Of a stretch of DNA of 64,000 nucleotides, positions 45,624 to 54,054 are shown in pieces. Within the stretch, counting starts at the first letter, position 1, and the number at the start of each line of letters is the position of its first letter. Under the pieces are notes generated by a model. It made no database searches, was not told the DNA's origin, and saw only the letters and a list, made by a program, of their open reading frames with translations. Made by a program: the position numbers and the translations under genes. Origin of the DNA: Acetobacteraceae bacterium (GTDB lineage Bacteria > Pseudomonadota > Alphaproteobacteria > Acetobacterales > Acetobacteraceae); the NCBI GenBank assembly GCA_031291725.1, contig JARLIM010000021.1, positions 124,001 through 188,000 of the forward strand. Direction: 5' to 3'.

Positions 45624-46085
45624 ATGGCCGACACCCAGACCAGCAACCCATTCTCAGTCGCGATCAATCATGCCATGCAGGCAGCGGAGGAAATGACCCG
45701 CATGCTGACCAACATCAAACTGCCCGGCACGCCGGGGGCTACTGAACTGATGGATGCGCATAAGCGCAACCTTGAAGCCATGTCGGCCGCCAACCGAATT
45801 GCCCTGGAAGGCGCGCAAACTGTCGCACGTCGTCACATGGAGATCGTGCAGCAGACAATGACGGAACTGTCCGAACAGCTGCGTGCAATGGCAAGCATCC
45901 AGACGCCCACCGAAAAAGCGGCCAAACAGGCCGAACTGCTCAAATCGGCGTTCGAACATGCCGCGACGAACACCAAAGAACTCGCCGACATGATCCAGCA
46001 CGCCAATCAGGAAGCAGTCTCGTTGCTCAACAAGCGCTTTACTGAAGCAATGGATGAAGTGAAGACGCTCATTGAGCACAAATAA
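45624..46085 (+). CDS. Phasin family protein
   Basis: The 153-residue protein is almost entirely helical and amphipathic, with the phasin_2 pattern LMDAHKRNLEAMSAANRIALEGAQTVARR and SAFEHAATNTKELADMIQHAN. Phasins coat polyhydroxyalkanoate granules or act as related helical granule proteins. The ATG at 45624 follows AAAGGGA. The C-terminal tail (LIEHK) is charged. A strong terminator follows. Confidence 0.9.
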   Translation: MADTQTSNPFSVAINHAMQAAEEMTRMLTNIKLPGTPGATELMDAHKRNLEAMSAANRIALEGAQTVARRHMEIVQQTMTELSEQLRAMASIQTPTEKAAKQAELLKSAFEHAATNTKELADMIQHANQEAVSLLNKRFTEAMDEVKTLIEHK

Positions 46086-46145
46086 TCTGTTTCAATAAAA
46101 ATACTTTGACGAATTTTCTTATTTTCGTCGAAGGCACCAAACATG

Positions 46146-46171
46146 AAAGGGTCGCAACGGCGACCCTTTTT
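46146..46171 (+). terminator. Rho-independent terminator after the phasin gene
   Basis: AAAGGGTCGC and GCGACCCTTTTT form a GC-rich stem around a short loop with a run of five T at the end. It terminates the phasin gene, and its reverse sense can also serve the convergent minus-strand gene that ends at 46205. Confidence 0.88.
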
Positions 46172-46204
46172 CGTTCCGAACCTCATCAGATTTATCGAGG
46201 CAGC

Positions 46205-46675
46205 TCAGTGGCTCCAGTGCCCGTTACGACCGCCCGCATGCGCGACACGGGCGAAATCTGCGTTTGTGACACCGAGTTTCTGAACAATCCCAGCAGCGCG
46301 GCTTAAAGTCCCACGGATTGACGCCCGGTTAGAATACAAATTTTCCGCAGAATAATTTTGTATATCAACCCGAGAAAACACCGGATCAGCCTGACGCTGG
46401 GCCGCCTTTTGTTCCAGACGGTCGATTTGTTCGACCAAAGCCCGAAGCCCGGCGATAAGTGATTGACCCTGCATCTCTATCGTCTCCTGCAATTCTATTG
46501 CATGCCTGCGATGAAGAGAGTGTGCACCTGAATGTCCGAATTTGTTAATCACAGATTTATGAGCTGCCGTATGGGGAATGGCGCCTCCGCTGGAGGACAT
46601 CACGCTTTTTTTATACCGCTCAAGAAACCGAGACGTATCGTCACGCAGCTGCGAACAAGCGTCAAAAGCCTGCAT
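46205..46675 (-). CDS. Hypothetical protein, 156 aa, AT-richer than neighbours
   Basis: I do not recognise this protein. It is hydrophilic, with a probable coiled coil around residues 65-95 (ETIEMQGQSLIAGLRALVEQI and following) and no signal or membrane segment. Its start is supported by AAGG 8-11 nt upstream of the ATG at 46675. Base composition is clearly lower in GC than the flanking genes, and upstream (46676-46760) is AT-rich, as for transferred DNA or MucR-silenced genes. Convergent with the phasin gene; the terminator at 46146 fits its end. Moderate confidence that it is coding. Confidence 0.5.
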   Translation of the reverse strand: MQAFDACSQLRDDTSRFLERYKKSVMSSSGGAIPHTAAHKSVINKFGHSGAHSLHRRHAIELQETIEMQGQSLIAGLRALVEQIDRLEQKAAQRQADPVFSRVDIQNYSAENLYSNRASIRGTLSRAAGIVQKLGVTNADFARVAHAGGRNGHWSH

Positions 46676-46896
46676 CTTCGCGCCTTAAAAATTTTGCCCC
46701 TAGATATCAATGAGTTGATCGAAAGCGTGCTTATAATGATCCGACATCACTCTTATTCATCAGTACGTTTCAATTGTGCGACCACAAAAACGTGATGCAA
46801 CAGACGACCTTGCGCCAGCTCGGAACCGAAACTGGTGCGCATTCGCTCACGCTTTTGTGTTCGCTTATGCAGCAGAATGAACGCCCCAGCAGCCGC
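46676..46896. other. AT-rich gap upstream of the 156-aa gene
   Basis: About 220 bp of AT-rich sequence between the hypothetical gene's start and the end of the next minus-strand gene. It probably holds the promoter of the hypothetical gene; I see no hairpin or conserved RNA. Confidence 0.35.
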
Positions 46897-47982
46897 TTAC
46901 AGCTTCCAACCCGGAACAAAGACCTCGCCACGCATGATCGGCCGTGCGGTGCGCAGGATTCCCGCCTTGTGCACGGCGAGATTGACGCCCTCGCCCGATG
47001 TCTCCATCCGCACATCCACCATGCCGCTCGGATGCTCGATCCAGATCGTGCACGGATTGCCACCGGGGCGGACTGCCAGAGGATAGGCCACCGACCCTTC
47101 AAGAAGCACGGCCGTGGACACACACACCGCCCCCGTCACCGCATGCGCCGCATGCAGCTTATGCGGGGTGAGGTAGCGCGATGTGATCGCCCCGGTGCCA
47201 CGCGGCGGAGAGAGCAGGCCCACTTTGGGCATCACACTGTCCGACACATCGCCGAAACCCATGCGCTCCCCAGCCTCCAGACGGATTTTCTCAATGCGGG
47301 CAAGCAGCTCCTTATTGCCGTCAATCTCCGCCCGCCCTTCATAGCCGGTAAGTCCGAGATCGGTCGCGCGCATCAGCAGCATCGGCATGCCAACATCCAA
47401 ACAGGTGCATTCGATGCCCTGAATCACTTCGAGCGCGTGCCCGGTGGGCAGCAGCTTGCCGGTCTTGACGCCGACGGCATCGAGGAAGTTCAAAATGATC
47501 GGTGCGGAGGAGCCAGGCACGCCCGAGATCTCGGCATCGCCTTGATAATTCACGCGTCCGCCCGGCGTCTGAATAACGGCTTCCATCCGGCTGTCGGTGT
47601 TGACGTCATAGATCTTCACCGAGGTCTGCCCATCCTGCGCCATGACCATGCCGGTCTCGATGGCAAATGGCCCGACGCCCGAGAGCATATTGCCGCAGGA
47701 CGGCCCGGTATCGACAATCGCGCGGCCGATATCGACCTGGGCGAACAGGTAATCCACATCCACACCCGGTCGCGTGGAGGGCGAGACGATGGCGACCTTG
47801 CTGGTCAGCGTATCCGCCCCACCCAGGCCATCGATCTGACGCAGATCGGGCGAACCCATCACCGCGAGCAGGATTTTATCACGCGCTGCGATGTCGCTCG
47901 GCAGATCGGATGCCTTGAAATACGGCCCCTTTGACGTGCCGCCACGCATCAGCAGTGTGGGAATGGAAATATGACCCAACAT
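46897..47982 (-). CDS. PrpF/4-oxalomesaconate tautomerase-family isomerase
   Basis: The 361-residue protein belongs to the DUF453/PrpF family of diaminopimelate-epimerase-fold isomerases: LLMRGGTSKGPYFKASDLP near the N-terminus and the active-site region VDTGPSCGNMLSGVGPFAIE (about residues 85-104) with the catalytic Cys in SCGN. Family members isomerise 2-methylaconitate (PrpF), aconitate, or 4-oxalomesaconate. The nearby tricarballylate oxidation genes suggest an aconitate-type substrate here; 4-oxalomesaconate is the alternative. The ATG at 47982 (MLGHISIPT) is preferred. It is divergent from the thiolase-like gene. Confidence 0.85.
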   Translation of the reverse strand: MLGHISIPTLLMRGGTSKGPYFKASDLPSDIAARDKILLAVMGSPDLRQIDGLGGADTLTSKVAIVSPSTRPGVDVDYLFAQVDIGRAIVDTGPSCGNMLSGVGPFAIETGMVMAQDGQTSVKIYDVNTDSRMEAVIQTPGGRVNYQGDAEISGVPGSSAPIILNFLDAVGVKTGKLLPTGHALEVIQGIECTCLDVGMPMLLMRATDLGLTGYEGRAEIDGNKELLARIEKIRLEAGERMGFGDVSDSVMPKVGLLSPPRGTGAITSRYLTPHKLHAAHAVTGAVCVSTAVLLEGSVAYPLAVRPGGNPCTIWIEHPSGMVDVRMETSGEGVNLAVHKAGILRTARPIMRGEVFVPGWKL

Positions 47983-48112
47983 TGTTCGCCCTCCGCCTCG
48001 ATTATCCTCACTGAAACTCAAGCACAGCGCCCGCAAACACAAGAGATGCGCGCGCGCAGGTGGTTGGCACTTGGCGCGGCTCATGGCTTACTTCGAGCGG
48101 GAGACAGATTGC

Positions 48113-49267
48113 ATGACCATTAAAAATCGCGCCTATATCATGGGTGCCTATGAACATCCGACCCGTAAAGCGCCGGATAAATCCACCGCCCAACTCCATG
48201 CCGAATGCGCACGCGGTGCCCTCGCCGATGCGGGGCTGACCAAAGACGATGTGGACGGCTATTTCTGCGCTGGAGACGCGCCCGGCATGGGGCCGCTATC
48301 GATGGCGGAGTATATGGACCTCCGCCTGCGCCATGTGGATGCCACCGATATCGGCGGTTCGTCCTATCTGATGTTGGTCTCCCATGCGGCCCAAGCGATT
48401 GCGGCGGGCAAATGCTCGGTGGCGTTGATCACGCTGGCCGGCCGCCCCCGCAGCGAAAAGCCGCGTGCGCCCAACCCGATGCAGCCGGAAGCGCCGTGGG
48501 AATGGCCCTACGGCATCGCCACGCTCAACGCCTATGCGCTGTGTGCGCAACGCCATATGTATGAATACGGCACCACCAGCGAGCAACTCGCCTGGATCAA
48601 GGTCGCAGCCTCCCACCACGCCCAGCACAACCCGCACGCCATGCTGCGCGATGTGGTCACCGTGCAGGATGTGCTGGCCTCACCGATGGTGGCCGATCCG
48701 CTGCATCGGATGGATTGCTGCGTCGTCTCCGATGGTGGCGGGGCATTGATTGTCACATCACCAGAAGTGGCACGTAGCCTCAAACGTCCACGGGTCTCGG
48801 TGATCGGCGCGGGAGAAAGCGTCAAGCACACCATGGGCGGTCGCGTTGACCTCACCTATTCAGCCGCGCGTGTCTCCGGCCCCATTGCGTTTGCCGAGGC
48901 GGGCGTGACCCAGGCGGATATTCAATACGCCTCGATCTATGACAGCTTCACCATCACCGTGTTGATGCAACTGGAAGATCTCGGCTTCTGCGAAAAGGGC
49001 CAGGGAGGGCGCTTCGTCGCGGATGGCAATCTGATTTCAGGCGTGGGAAGGCTGCCGTTCAACACCGATGGCGGCGGCTTGTGCAACAATCACCCGGCCA
49101 ATCGCGGCGGCATCACCAAGATCATCGAGGCGGTGCGGCAATTGCGCGGGGAAGCCCATCCGGCGGTGCAAGTGCCGAATTGCAACCTCGCCCTCGCCCA
49201 CGGCACAGGCGGCCTGCTCGGCACCCGCCATGGCTCTGCCACTCTGATTCTGGAGCGCCAATCATGA
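48113..49267 (+). CDS. Thiolase-fold protein lacking the nucleophilic Cys (Ltp2/DitF-like)
   Basis: The 384-residue protein matches SCP-x/thiolase-like sequences, with the C-terminal half carrying ASIYDSFTITVLMQLEDLG, GRLPFNTDGGGLCNNHPAN and NLALAHGTGGLLGTRHGSA. At the position of the usual N-terminal nucleophilic Cys it reads DATDIGGSSYLMLVSHAAQA (residues 76-95), with Ser/Tyr instead, so a normal thiolase reaction is unlikely. Members without this Cys and with a DUF35 partner, such as steroid Ltp2, act as retro-aldolases on CoA esters. It is coupled by ATGA to the DUF35 gene. The substrate is unknown. Confidence 0.82.
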   Translation: MTIKNRAYIMGAYEHPTRKAPDKSTAQLHAECARGALADAGLTKDDVDGYFCAGDAPGMGPLSMAEYMDLRLRHVDATDIGGSSYLMLVSHAAQAIAAGKCSVALITLAGRPRSEKPRAPNPMQPEAPWEWPYGIATLNAYALCAQRHMYEYGTTSEQLAWIKVAASHHAQHNPHAMLRDVVTVQDVLASPMVADPLHRMDCCVVSDGGGALIVTSPEVARSLKRPRVSVIGAGESVKHTMGGRVDLTYSAARVSGPIAFAEAGVTQADIQYASIYDSFTITVLMQLEDLGFCEKGQGGRFVADGNLISGVGRLPFNTDGGGLCNNHPANRGGITKIIEAVRQLRGEAHPAVQVPNCNLALAHGTGGLLGTRHGSATLILERQS

Positions 49268-49647
49268 CCCAGCGCATCATCTCCGCCCCGATCGTGACGC
49301 CGGAGACCGAACATTTCTGGCAGGCCGCCCAGCAAGGCCGCTTTCTGCTGCGTCGCTGCACCGCCTGCCACGAAACCCATTGGTATCCCCGCGCCATCTG
49401 CCCGTTCTGCCTGGGCGACACGGTGTGGCAAGAACATCCGGGCGCTGGCACGATCTATAGCTGGACGGTGATGCGGCGCGAGGCGGCGCCATTCGCGATG
49501 GGCTATGTCGCGCTTGATGATGGCCCGACAATGCTGGCCGATTTCACCGGCATTGAGTTCGACAGGCTGAAGATCGGCATGCGGGTGAAGCTGGCGTGGT
49601 CGGACACGGTGAATGGCGCGAAGATGCCGAGTTTCACCGGGGGGTAA
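49264..49647 (+). CDS. DUF35 Zn-ribbon / OB-fold protein (partner of the thiolase-like protein)
   Basis: The 127-residue protein has a rubredoxin-like zinc ribbon CTACHETHWYPRAICPFC (C-x2-C and C-x2-C, residues ~32-49) and a C-terminal OB fold (GTIYSWTVMRREA, LADFTGIEFDRLKIG). DUF35 proteins bind thiolase-fold partners and are needed for their stability or CoA-ester specificity. The ATGA overlap with the upstream gene points to a stoichiometric complex. Confidence 0.9.
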   Translation: MTQRIISAPIVTPETEHFWQAAQQGRFLLRRCTACHETHWYPRAICPFCLGDTVWQEHPGAGTIYSWTVMRREAAPFAMGYVALDDGPTMLADFTGIEFDRLKIGMRVKLAWSDTVNGAKMPSFTGG

Positions 49648-49682
49648 TATTCACCGTCATTGGCGCGGACCATGCTACCGAC

Positions 49683-49722
49683 GCACCCCATCGAGACCCG
49701 AGACGGAATTTCGATGGGGTGC
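49683..49722. terminator. Inverted repeat between convergent genes
   Basis: GCACCCCATCGA (49683-49694) and TCGATGGGGTGC (49711-49722) are perfect inverse complements around a 16-nt loop. It lies between the convergent DUF35 gene and dctM and probably acts as a bidirectional terminator. Confidence 0.7.
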
Positions 49723-49756
49723 TTCGAAGCCAAGCTCGACACACCGACGATCTTTG

Positions 49757-51217
49757 CTACATCCCCAACACATGCGGCAGGAACAACGTCAGACCCGGCC
49801 AATAGGTAATGACCACCAAGAAGCCCAGCATCGTCAGCAGCCACGGCAAAACCGCCATCGTCAACTCTGAAATCCCCATCTTGGCGATGCCTGACGCGAC
49901 GTAGAGGTTCAAACCCACCGGCGGGTGACACATGCCGATTTCCATATTCACCGCCATCATGATGCCAAAATGGATCGGGTCCACGCCAAGGCGGGCCGCC
50001 ACCGGAAACAGGATCGGCGCGAAGATCAGCACGATGGCCGACGGATCCATCACATTGCCTGCCGCCAACAGGATCACGTTGCACATCGCCAGAAAGCCGA
50101 TGGTTCCAAATCCAGCATGCGACATCCAAGCGGCCATCCCTTGCGGGATCTGCTCGGAGACCATCAGAAAACTGAACAGCACGGCGTTGGTGACAATGTA
50201 GAGGATCATCGCCGACATCGAAGCCGATTTCAGCAGCACCGCAGGCACATCTCGCAGCTTGAGGTCCTTGTAGACGAACACCGCCACAAAGAACGCATAC
50301 ACTGCCGCCATCGCCGCCGCTTCCGTCGGCGTGAACAGACCGGCATAAATGCCGCCGATGATGATGATCACCAGGAACAGGCCCCAGAACGCGTCGAAGA
50401 ATGCCTTCAGACGCTCTTTCCAGGTCGCTTTGGCCATCCGCGGATAGTCGTTTTTGTAGGCCTGATACCAAGTCATTGCCCCGAGGAGGAACGCCAGCGC
50501 AATGCCGGGCACGATGCCGGCAATGAACAATGACCCAATCGAGGGGGAATCGACGCGCAACCCGGTCGGGCCGATCACATTGATACCGGCCGTGGCAACC
50601 GAGAAGATCACCAGATTGATCGAGGGCGGGAACAGAATGCCCAAGGCGCCCGATGTGGCGATCACGCCCGCACCATAGCGCGTCGGATAGCCCTGCTTGA
50701 CCATCGCCGGCAGCAGGATCGAACCGATGGCCACAACAGTTGCCACAGACGAGCCTGAAATGGCGGCAAACAAGGCGCAGGACAGCACACCCGCCAGCCC
50801 GAGACCGCCATGCATATGGCCGATCATCGAGGTGGCGAAGTGGATCATCCGCTTGGCCACGCCGCCTTGCGTCAGGAAATTGCCCGCCAGGATGAAGAAC
50901 GGGATCGACATGATCTCGAACTTCTCAATGCCGGTGAACAGCTTCATCGACACAGTGACAATCGGCACGTCCGTCATGGTGAACATGAACGTCAGCACCG
51001 AAAGCCCGAGGGCAATTGAAATCGGCATGCCGGTGACGAACAGCGAAATCAACAACGCGGCGATAATCACCCCGCGCATGGCCCCAGGAACGACGATGAC
51101 GCCGTATTTCGACATGAAGCACACCGCCAGCAACAGCAATGGGGCGAAGATCATGATCGCCGCACTGTTCTTGCCGCGACCATGCGGGATCGGGGCGGAC
51201 ATCACAGCGCCGGTCAT
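49757..51217 (-). CDS. dctM: TRAP transporter large permease (DctM family)
   Basis: DctM is the main channel of TRAP transporters. It is highly hydrophobic with about 12 helices and the family sequence VLSCALFAAISGSSVATVVAIG and FPPSINLVIFSVATAG. At 486 aa it is longer than usual (about 430), mainly because of ~50 extra N-terminal residues including a possible added helix (AAIMIFAPLLLLAVCFM). It overlaps the small permease gene by 4 bp (ATGA). The substrate is set mostly by the binding protein. Confidence 0.93.
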   Translation of the reverse strand: MTGAVMSAPIPHGRGKNSAAIMIFAPLLLLAVCFMSKYGVIVVPGAMRGVIIAALLISLFVTGMPISIALGLSVLTFMFTMTDVPIVTVSMKLFTGIEKFEIMSIPFFILAGNFLTQGGVAKRMIHFATSMIGHMHGGLGLAGVLSCALFAAISGSSVATVVAIGSILLPAMVKQGYPTRYGAGVIATSGALGILFPPSINLVIFSVATAGINVIGPTGLRVDSPSIGSLFIAGIVPGIALAFLLGAMTWYQAYKNDYPRMAKATWKERLKAFFDAFWGLFLVIIIIGGIYAGLFTPTEAAAMAAVYAFFVAVFVYKDLKLRDVPAVLLKSASMSAMILYIVTNAVLFSFLMVSEQIPQGMAAWMSHAGFGTIGFLAMCNVILLAAGNVMDPSAIVLIFAPILFPVAARLGVDPIHFGIMMAVNMEIGMCHPPVGLNLYVASGIAKMGISELTMAVLPWLLTMLGFLVVITYWPGLTLFLPHVLGM

Positions 51218-51783
51218 AACTCAACTCCTTCAGGATGCAGGCCCGGCACATCGGCCTCCTGTGCCGCATGTGAAGAGCCATGCGGCACTTCGCCGGTACG
51301 CCAGAAATGCCAAGCCACCTGCATAAAGCGGAAGCACATCAGGCCAGAGCCGAGCGGAATGGCCAGATAGACGATCCATTTCGGCGCTTCGAGGTCGTTC
51401 GAGCGTGCATCGGTATCAGAGAGATCCCACACAAAGCTCGCCCCGAGAAAGGCGATCACCCCGGTGAATACCACGCCTCCCAGCAGGCCAAACAGAATGA
51501 CCTTCGAACGCGGGCCAAGACCGAGCCGGTTGACCATCACATCCACGCCGACATGCACACCCTGCCGCACGCCATAGGCAGCGCCGAATTTGGCCATCCA
51601 GACGAACATGTAGATGCACAATTCCTGTGCCCAGGTCATGTCGATCTGATGCAGATAGGGAAACAGGAACGGCACACCGCTGCCATATCGGTGCAGAACG
51701 GCGGCGAAAATCAGCAACGTCGCCCCGGCCATCAAGAGCGAGATAAAGATCTCCTCCAACCGGTCGAGAATTTTCAAAAACAT
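51214..51783 (-). CDS. dctQ: TRAP transporter small permease (DctQ family)
   Basis: The 189-residue protein has four hydrophobic helices (LEEIFISLLMAGATLLIFAAV, VILFGLLGGVVFTGVIAFL and two more) and the family WAQELCIYMFVWMAKFGAAYGVRQG motif. It stabilises DctM and bridges to the binding protein. It is in the usual order P-Q-M on the minus strand. Confidence 0.92.
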   Translation of the reverse strand: MFLKILDRLEEIFISLLMAGATLLIFAAVLHRYGSGVPFLFPYLHQIDMTWAQELCIYMFVWMAKFGAAYGVRQGVHVGVDVMVNRLGLGPRSKVILFGLLGGVVFTGVIAFLGASFVWDLSDTDARSNDLEAPKWIVYLAIPLGSGLMCFRFMQVAWHFWRTGEVPHGSSHAAQEADVPGLHPEGVEL

Positions 51784-51814
51784 GACAAATGCCTCGACCG
51801 GCTGAAGAAATCGA

Positions 51815-52825
51815 TTACTGAGCCTGACCGGTGGCCTTGAGGGCCTCGTCGATGATCGCTTTGCCCACGCGGCCTTCAGCCGATTTGTAGACCGGCATCA
51901 TCGCCGCCCGCCAAACCTTCTGCTCTTCCGGGGTCGGATCATGGATTTCGGTCTTGCCGGTGGCCTTGATGGCTGCCAGCGCGTCCGTATTTTCCTTCTG
52001 AGCGATGGAGTTGTTGTAAACCGTCGCCTCGTCCATCGCCTTTTCAAGTTCGGCCCGGATATCGGCCGGCAGACCATCCCAGAACTTCTTGTTGACGATC
52101 ACCGCATATTGCAGATGCACATGATACGTCGTGGTGATGTATTTCTGCACCTCGTTCAGCTTCTGGGTGGTGTAGTTGGAAGCGGTGTTCTGCGCCCCAT
52201 CCACCACACCGCTGGCGAGTGCCTGATACAGTTCCGAGAACGCCATGATCTGTGGCAGCGCGCCCATGGTGCGCAATGTCTCGTCATCGACCTTCGAGCC
52301 GGAAATACGCAGCTTCAGACCCTTGAGGTCGTCCGGCTTGATCAAGGGCTTGTTGGCCGAGAGGACATAAAAGCCGTTATCCCAATAGGCGAGGCCAGTG
52401 ATGCCCTTGCTTTGCAGCATTCCCAACATTTTCTTGCCAAACGGCCCAGTTGTCACACTGTCATAGATCGCCTGGTTCGGGAACAGATAAGGCAGATCCA
52501 TCACCTCGAACTGCTTGACACCGAGCGGCGCGAATTTCGCGGTCGACGGGGCAAGCATCTGCACCGCACCAAGCTGCAGAGCTTCCAGCTCTTCACCGTC
52601 CTTGTAGAGGGTGGAGTTCGGATAGACTTCGATCCTCACCTTACCATTGGTGTATTTCTCAGCCAATTCTTTGAACTTCAGCGCGGCCTTGCCTTTGGGG
52701 GCAGCGTCCGTCACCACGTGGCTGAATTTGATCACAATCGGGCCGTCAGCCCGCGCAGGGGCCACGGAAAATGCCGCACTCGCGAACAGAGCCGCCGCAC
52801 CGAGGAGCCATTTGGTCGGTTTCAT
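51815..52825 (-). CDS. dctP: TRAP transporter substrate-binding protein (DctP family)
   Basis: The 336-residue protein has a signal peptide (MKPTKWLLGAAALFASAAFS, cleavage near ARA) and the DctP fold: IVIKFSHVVTDAAPKGKAAL, the GIKGLTYWDNGF-like GITGLAYWDNGFY, and KLRISGSKV with the conserved Arg that binds the substrate carboxylate. It delivers an organic acid to DctQM. Because it is next to tcuAB, I infer a tricarboxylate or dicarboxylate ligand, unproven. Confidence 0.92.
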   Translation of the reverse strand: MKPTKWLLGAAALFASAAFSVAPARADGPIVIKFSHVVTDAAPKGKAALKFKELAEKYTNGKVRIEVYPNSTLYKDGEELEALQLGAVQMLAPSTAKFAPLGVKQFEVMDLPYLFPNQAIYDSVTTGPFGKKMLGMLQSKGITGLAYWDNGFYVLSANKPLIKPDDLKGLKLRISGSKVDDETLRTMGALPQIMAFSELYQALASGVVDGAQNTASNYTTQKLNEVQKYITTTYHVHLQYAVIVNKKFWDGLPADIRAELEKAMDEATVYNNSIAQKENTDALAAIKATGKTEIHDPTPEEQKVWRAAMMPVYKSAEGRVGKAIIDEALKATGQAQ

Positions 52826-52935
52826 CAATCTTCCCCCCTGGAAGTTGTTACAGCCGTGGATCGACCGTGTTGTGGTGTCAACCTGCTTGCAAAACCGCAG
52901 ATTTTCAAGCCCCACCGTGCAGCTAAGCGCAGGAA

Positions 52936-54054
52936 TTAGCTGCCTGTCACGCTGCGTCCTTCGCGTTCAACCGCCGCTTTGAGCAATGCGGTAAAGCGCA
53001 AGATACCGTGGATGAATTTACCGTAAGGTAGCGCCAGAAACAGCGCCAACACGCTGCCGAGATGCAATGCCAGCAACATGCCCATCGCCGGGGTCGCGCG
53101 GAACAGCAGCAGCAGCAATCCGGTCTTGGCCACCAGTGCCAGCATCAGCAACAGCGCGTAATCGCCCCCCAGAACAGCGCGGGCAACCGGTGCCGGGTCG
53201 GTGGCAATCTTCACCCAGATCAGCCCGACGCAGCCGATCAGCATCCCAATTCCGCCCAAACTGCCCAGGACCACCGGCAGTGAATACCAGGAATACGGCG
53301 CTTGCCAGCCGAGGAAATGATCCATCAGCGTCGCCACCGAGGTGGAGGCAAAGCAAAGAAAGAAACCGTACATCAAGACATGATGCAGCTTGCGGCGCGT
53401 GTGTGAGAAGCTCGCATCGAGATCGTTACAACCGCCACCCGTATGCCCGCCGCCGAGATAGCGCAGCGTGGCGGCATCGCTCAACGCGGTGCGAATGGCG
53501 GAGAACGAGATCGTGCGGGTGAGGGAAGAGGCGGTGTCACGCCAAAAATTGCGCGCGGCCATCAGCAGGGCCACCAGCGAGAATAGCAGCGTCACCCCGG
53601 CGAAGCTCGCCATCACCCCCCACGGGATCACCCGATAGAACGCCCCTGCCCCGCTCAGCGCCCCGAACAGCGCGGCATTCGGCACCAACAGCAGCATCGC
53701 CAACACGACGAAGGCCAAAGCGGCGGCCGTCAGTGTCAACATGGCGCGTCCATTGCGCGCAAACGCGGAGCCCATGCCTTTCGGCCAAGCATATTCGGCG
53801 TAGCTCTCCACCCGAATTTCGGCGAATTGCTGCGGCAGATTGATGCCGTAAGCGTGCGGCGGCGAAAACTGGCAGGCGTGATAGCAGCCGTTGCAGTTGT
53901 GGCAGAGATTGGCGAGGTAGCTCATATCCTCGGTGGTGAAGGCGCGTTGCAGCATCATCGCCGGGAAAACGGCGCAATAGCCTTCGCAGTAGCGGCAGGC
54001 GTTACAAATATCGATGGAACGCTGAGCGGCCTGTGTGGCCTCAGTTGCGTGCAT
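52936..54054 (-). CDS. tcuB: Tricarballylate utilisation protein TcuB (Fe-S/heme membrane protein)
   Basis: TcuB reoxidises the FADH2 of TcuA and passes electrons to the membrane. The N-terminus has two Cys clusters, CNACRYCEGYC and CHNCNGCYHAC, for Fe-S binding, then a hydrophobic region of about six helices (FVVLAMLLLVPNAALFGAL and others) with His residues for heme. The 372-aa form from the ATG at 54054 overlaps tcuA by 14 bp. Confidence 0.9.
   Translation of the reverse strand: MHATEATQAAQRSIDICNACRYCEGYCAVFPAMMLQRAFTTEDMSYLANLCHNCNGCYHACQFSPPHAYGINLPQQFAEIRVESYAEYAWPKGMGSAFARNGRAMLTLTAAALAFVVLAMLLLVPNAALFGALSGAGAFYRVIPWGVMASFAGVTLLFSLVALLMAARNFWRDTASSLTRTISFSAIRTALSDAATLRYLGGGHTGGGCNDLDASFSHTRRKLHHVLMYGFFLCFASTSVATLMDHFLGWQAPYSWYSLPVVLGSLGGIGMLIGCVGLIWVKIATDPAPVARAVLGGDYALLLMLALVAKTGLLLLLFRATPAMGMLLALHLGSVLALFLALPYGKFIHGILRFTALLKAAVEREGRSVTGS

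Noticed and set aside
46106-46306. Possible 66-codon plus-strand gene after the phasin
   Set aside because: It runs through the strong rho-independent terminator at 46146-46171, and the ribosome site is poor.
46532-46795. 87-codon plus-strand frame opposite the 156-aa gene
   Set aside because: No ribosome site and no recognisable features; the minus-strand frame has better start and context.
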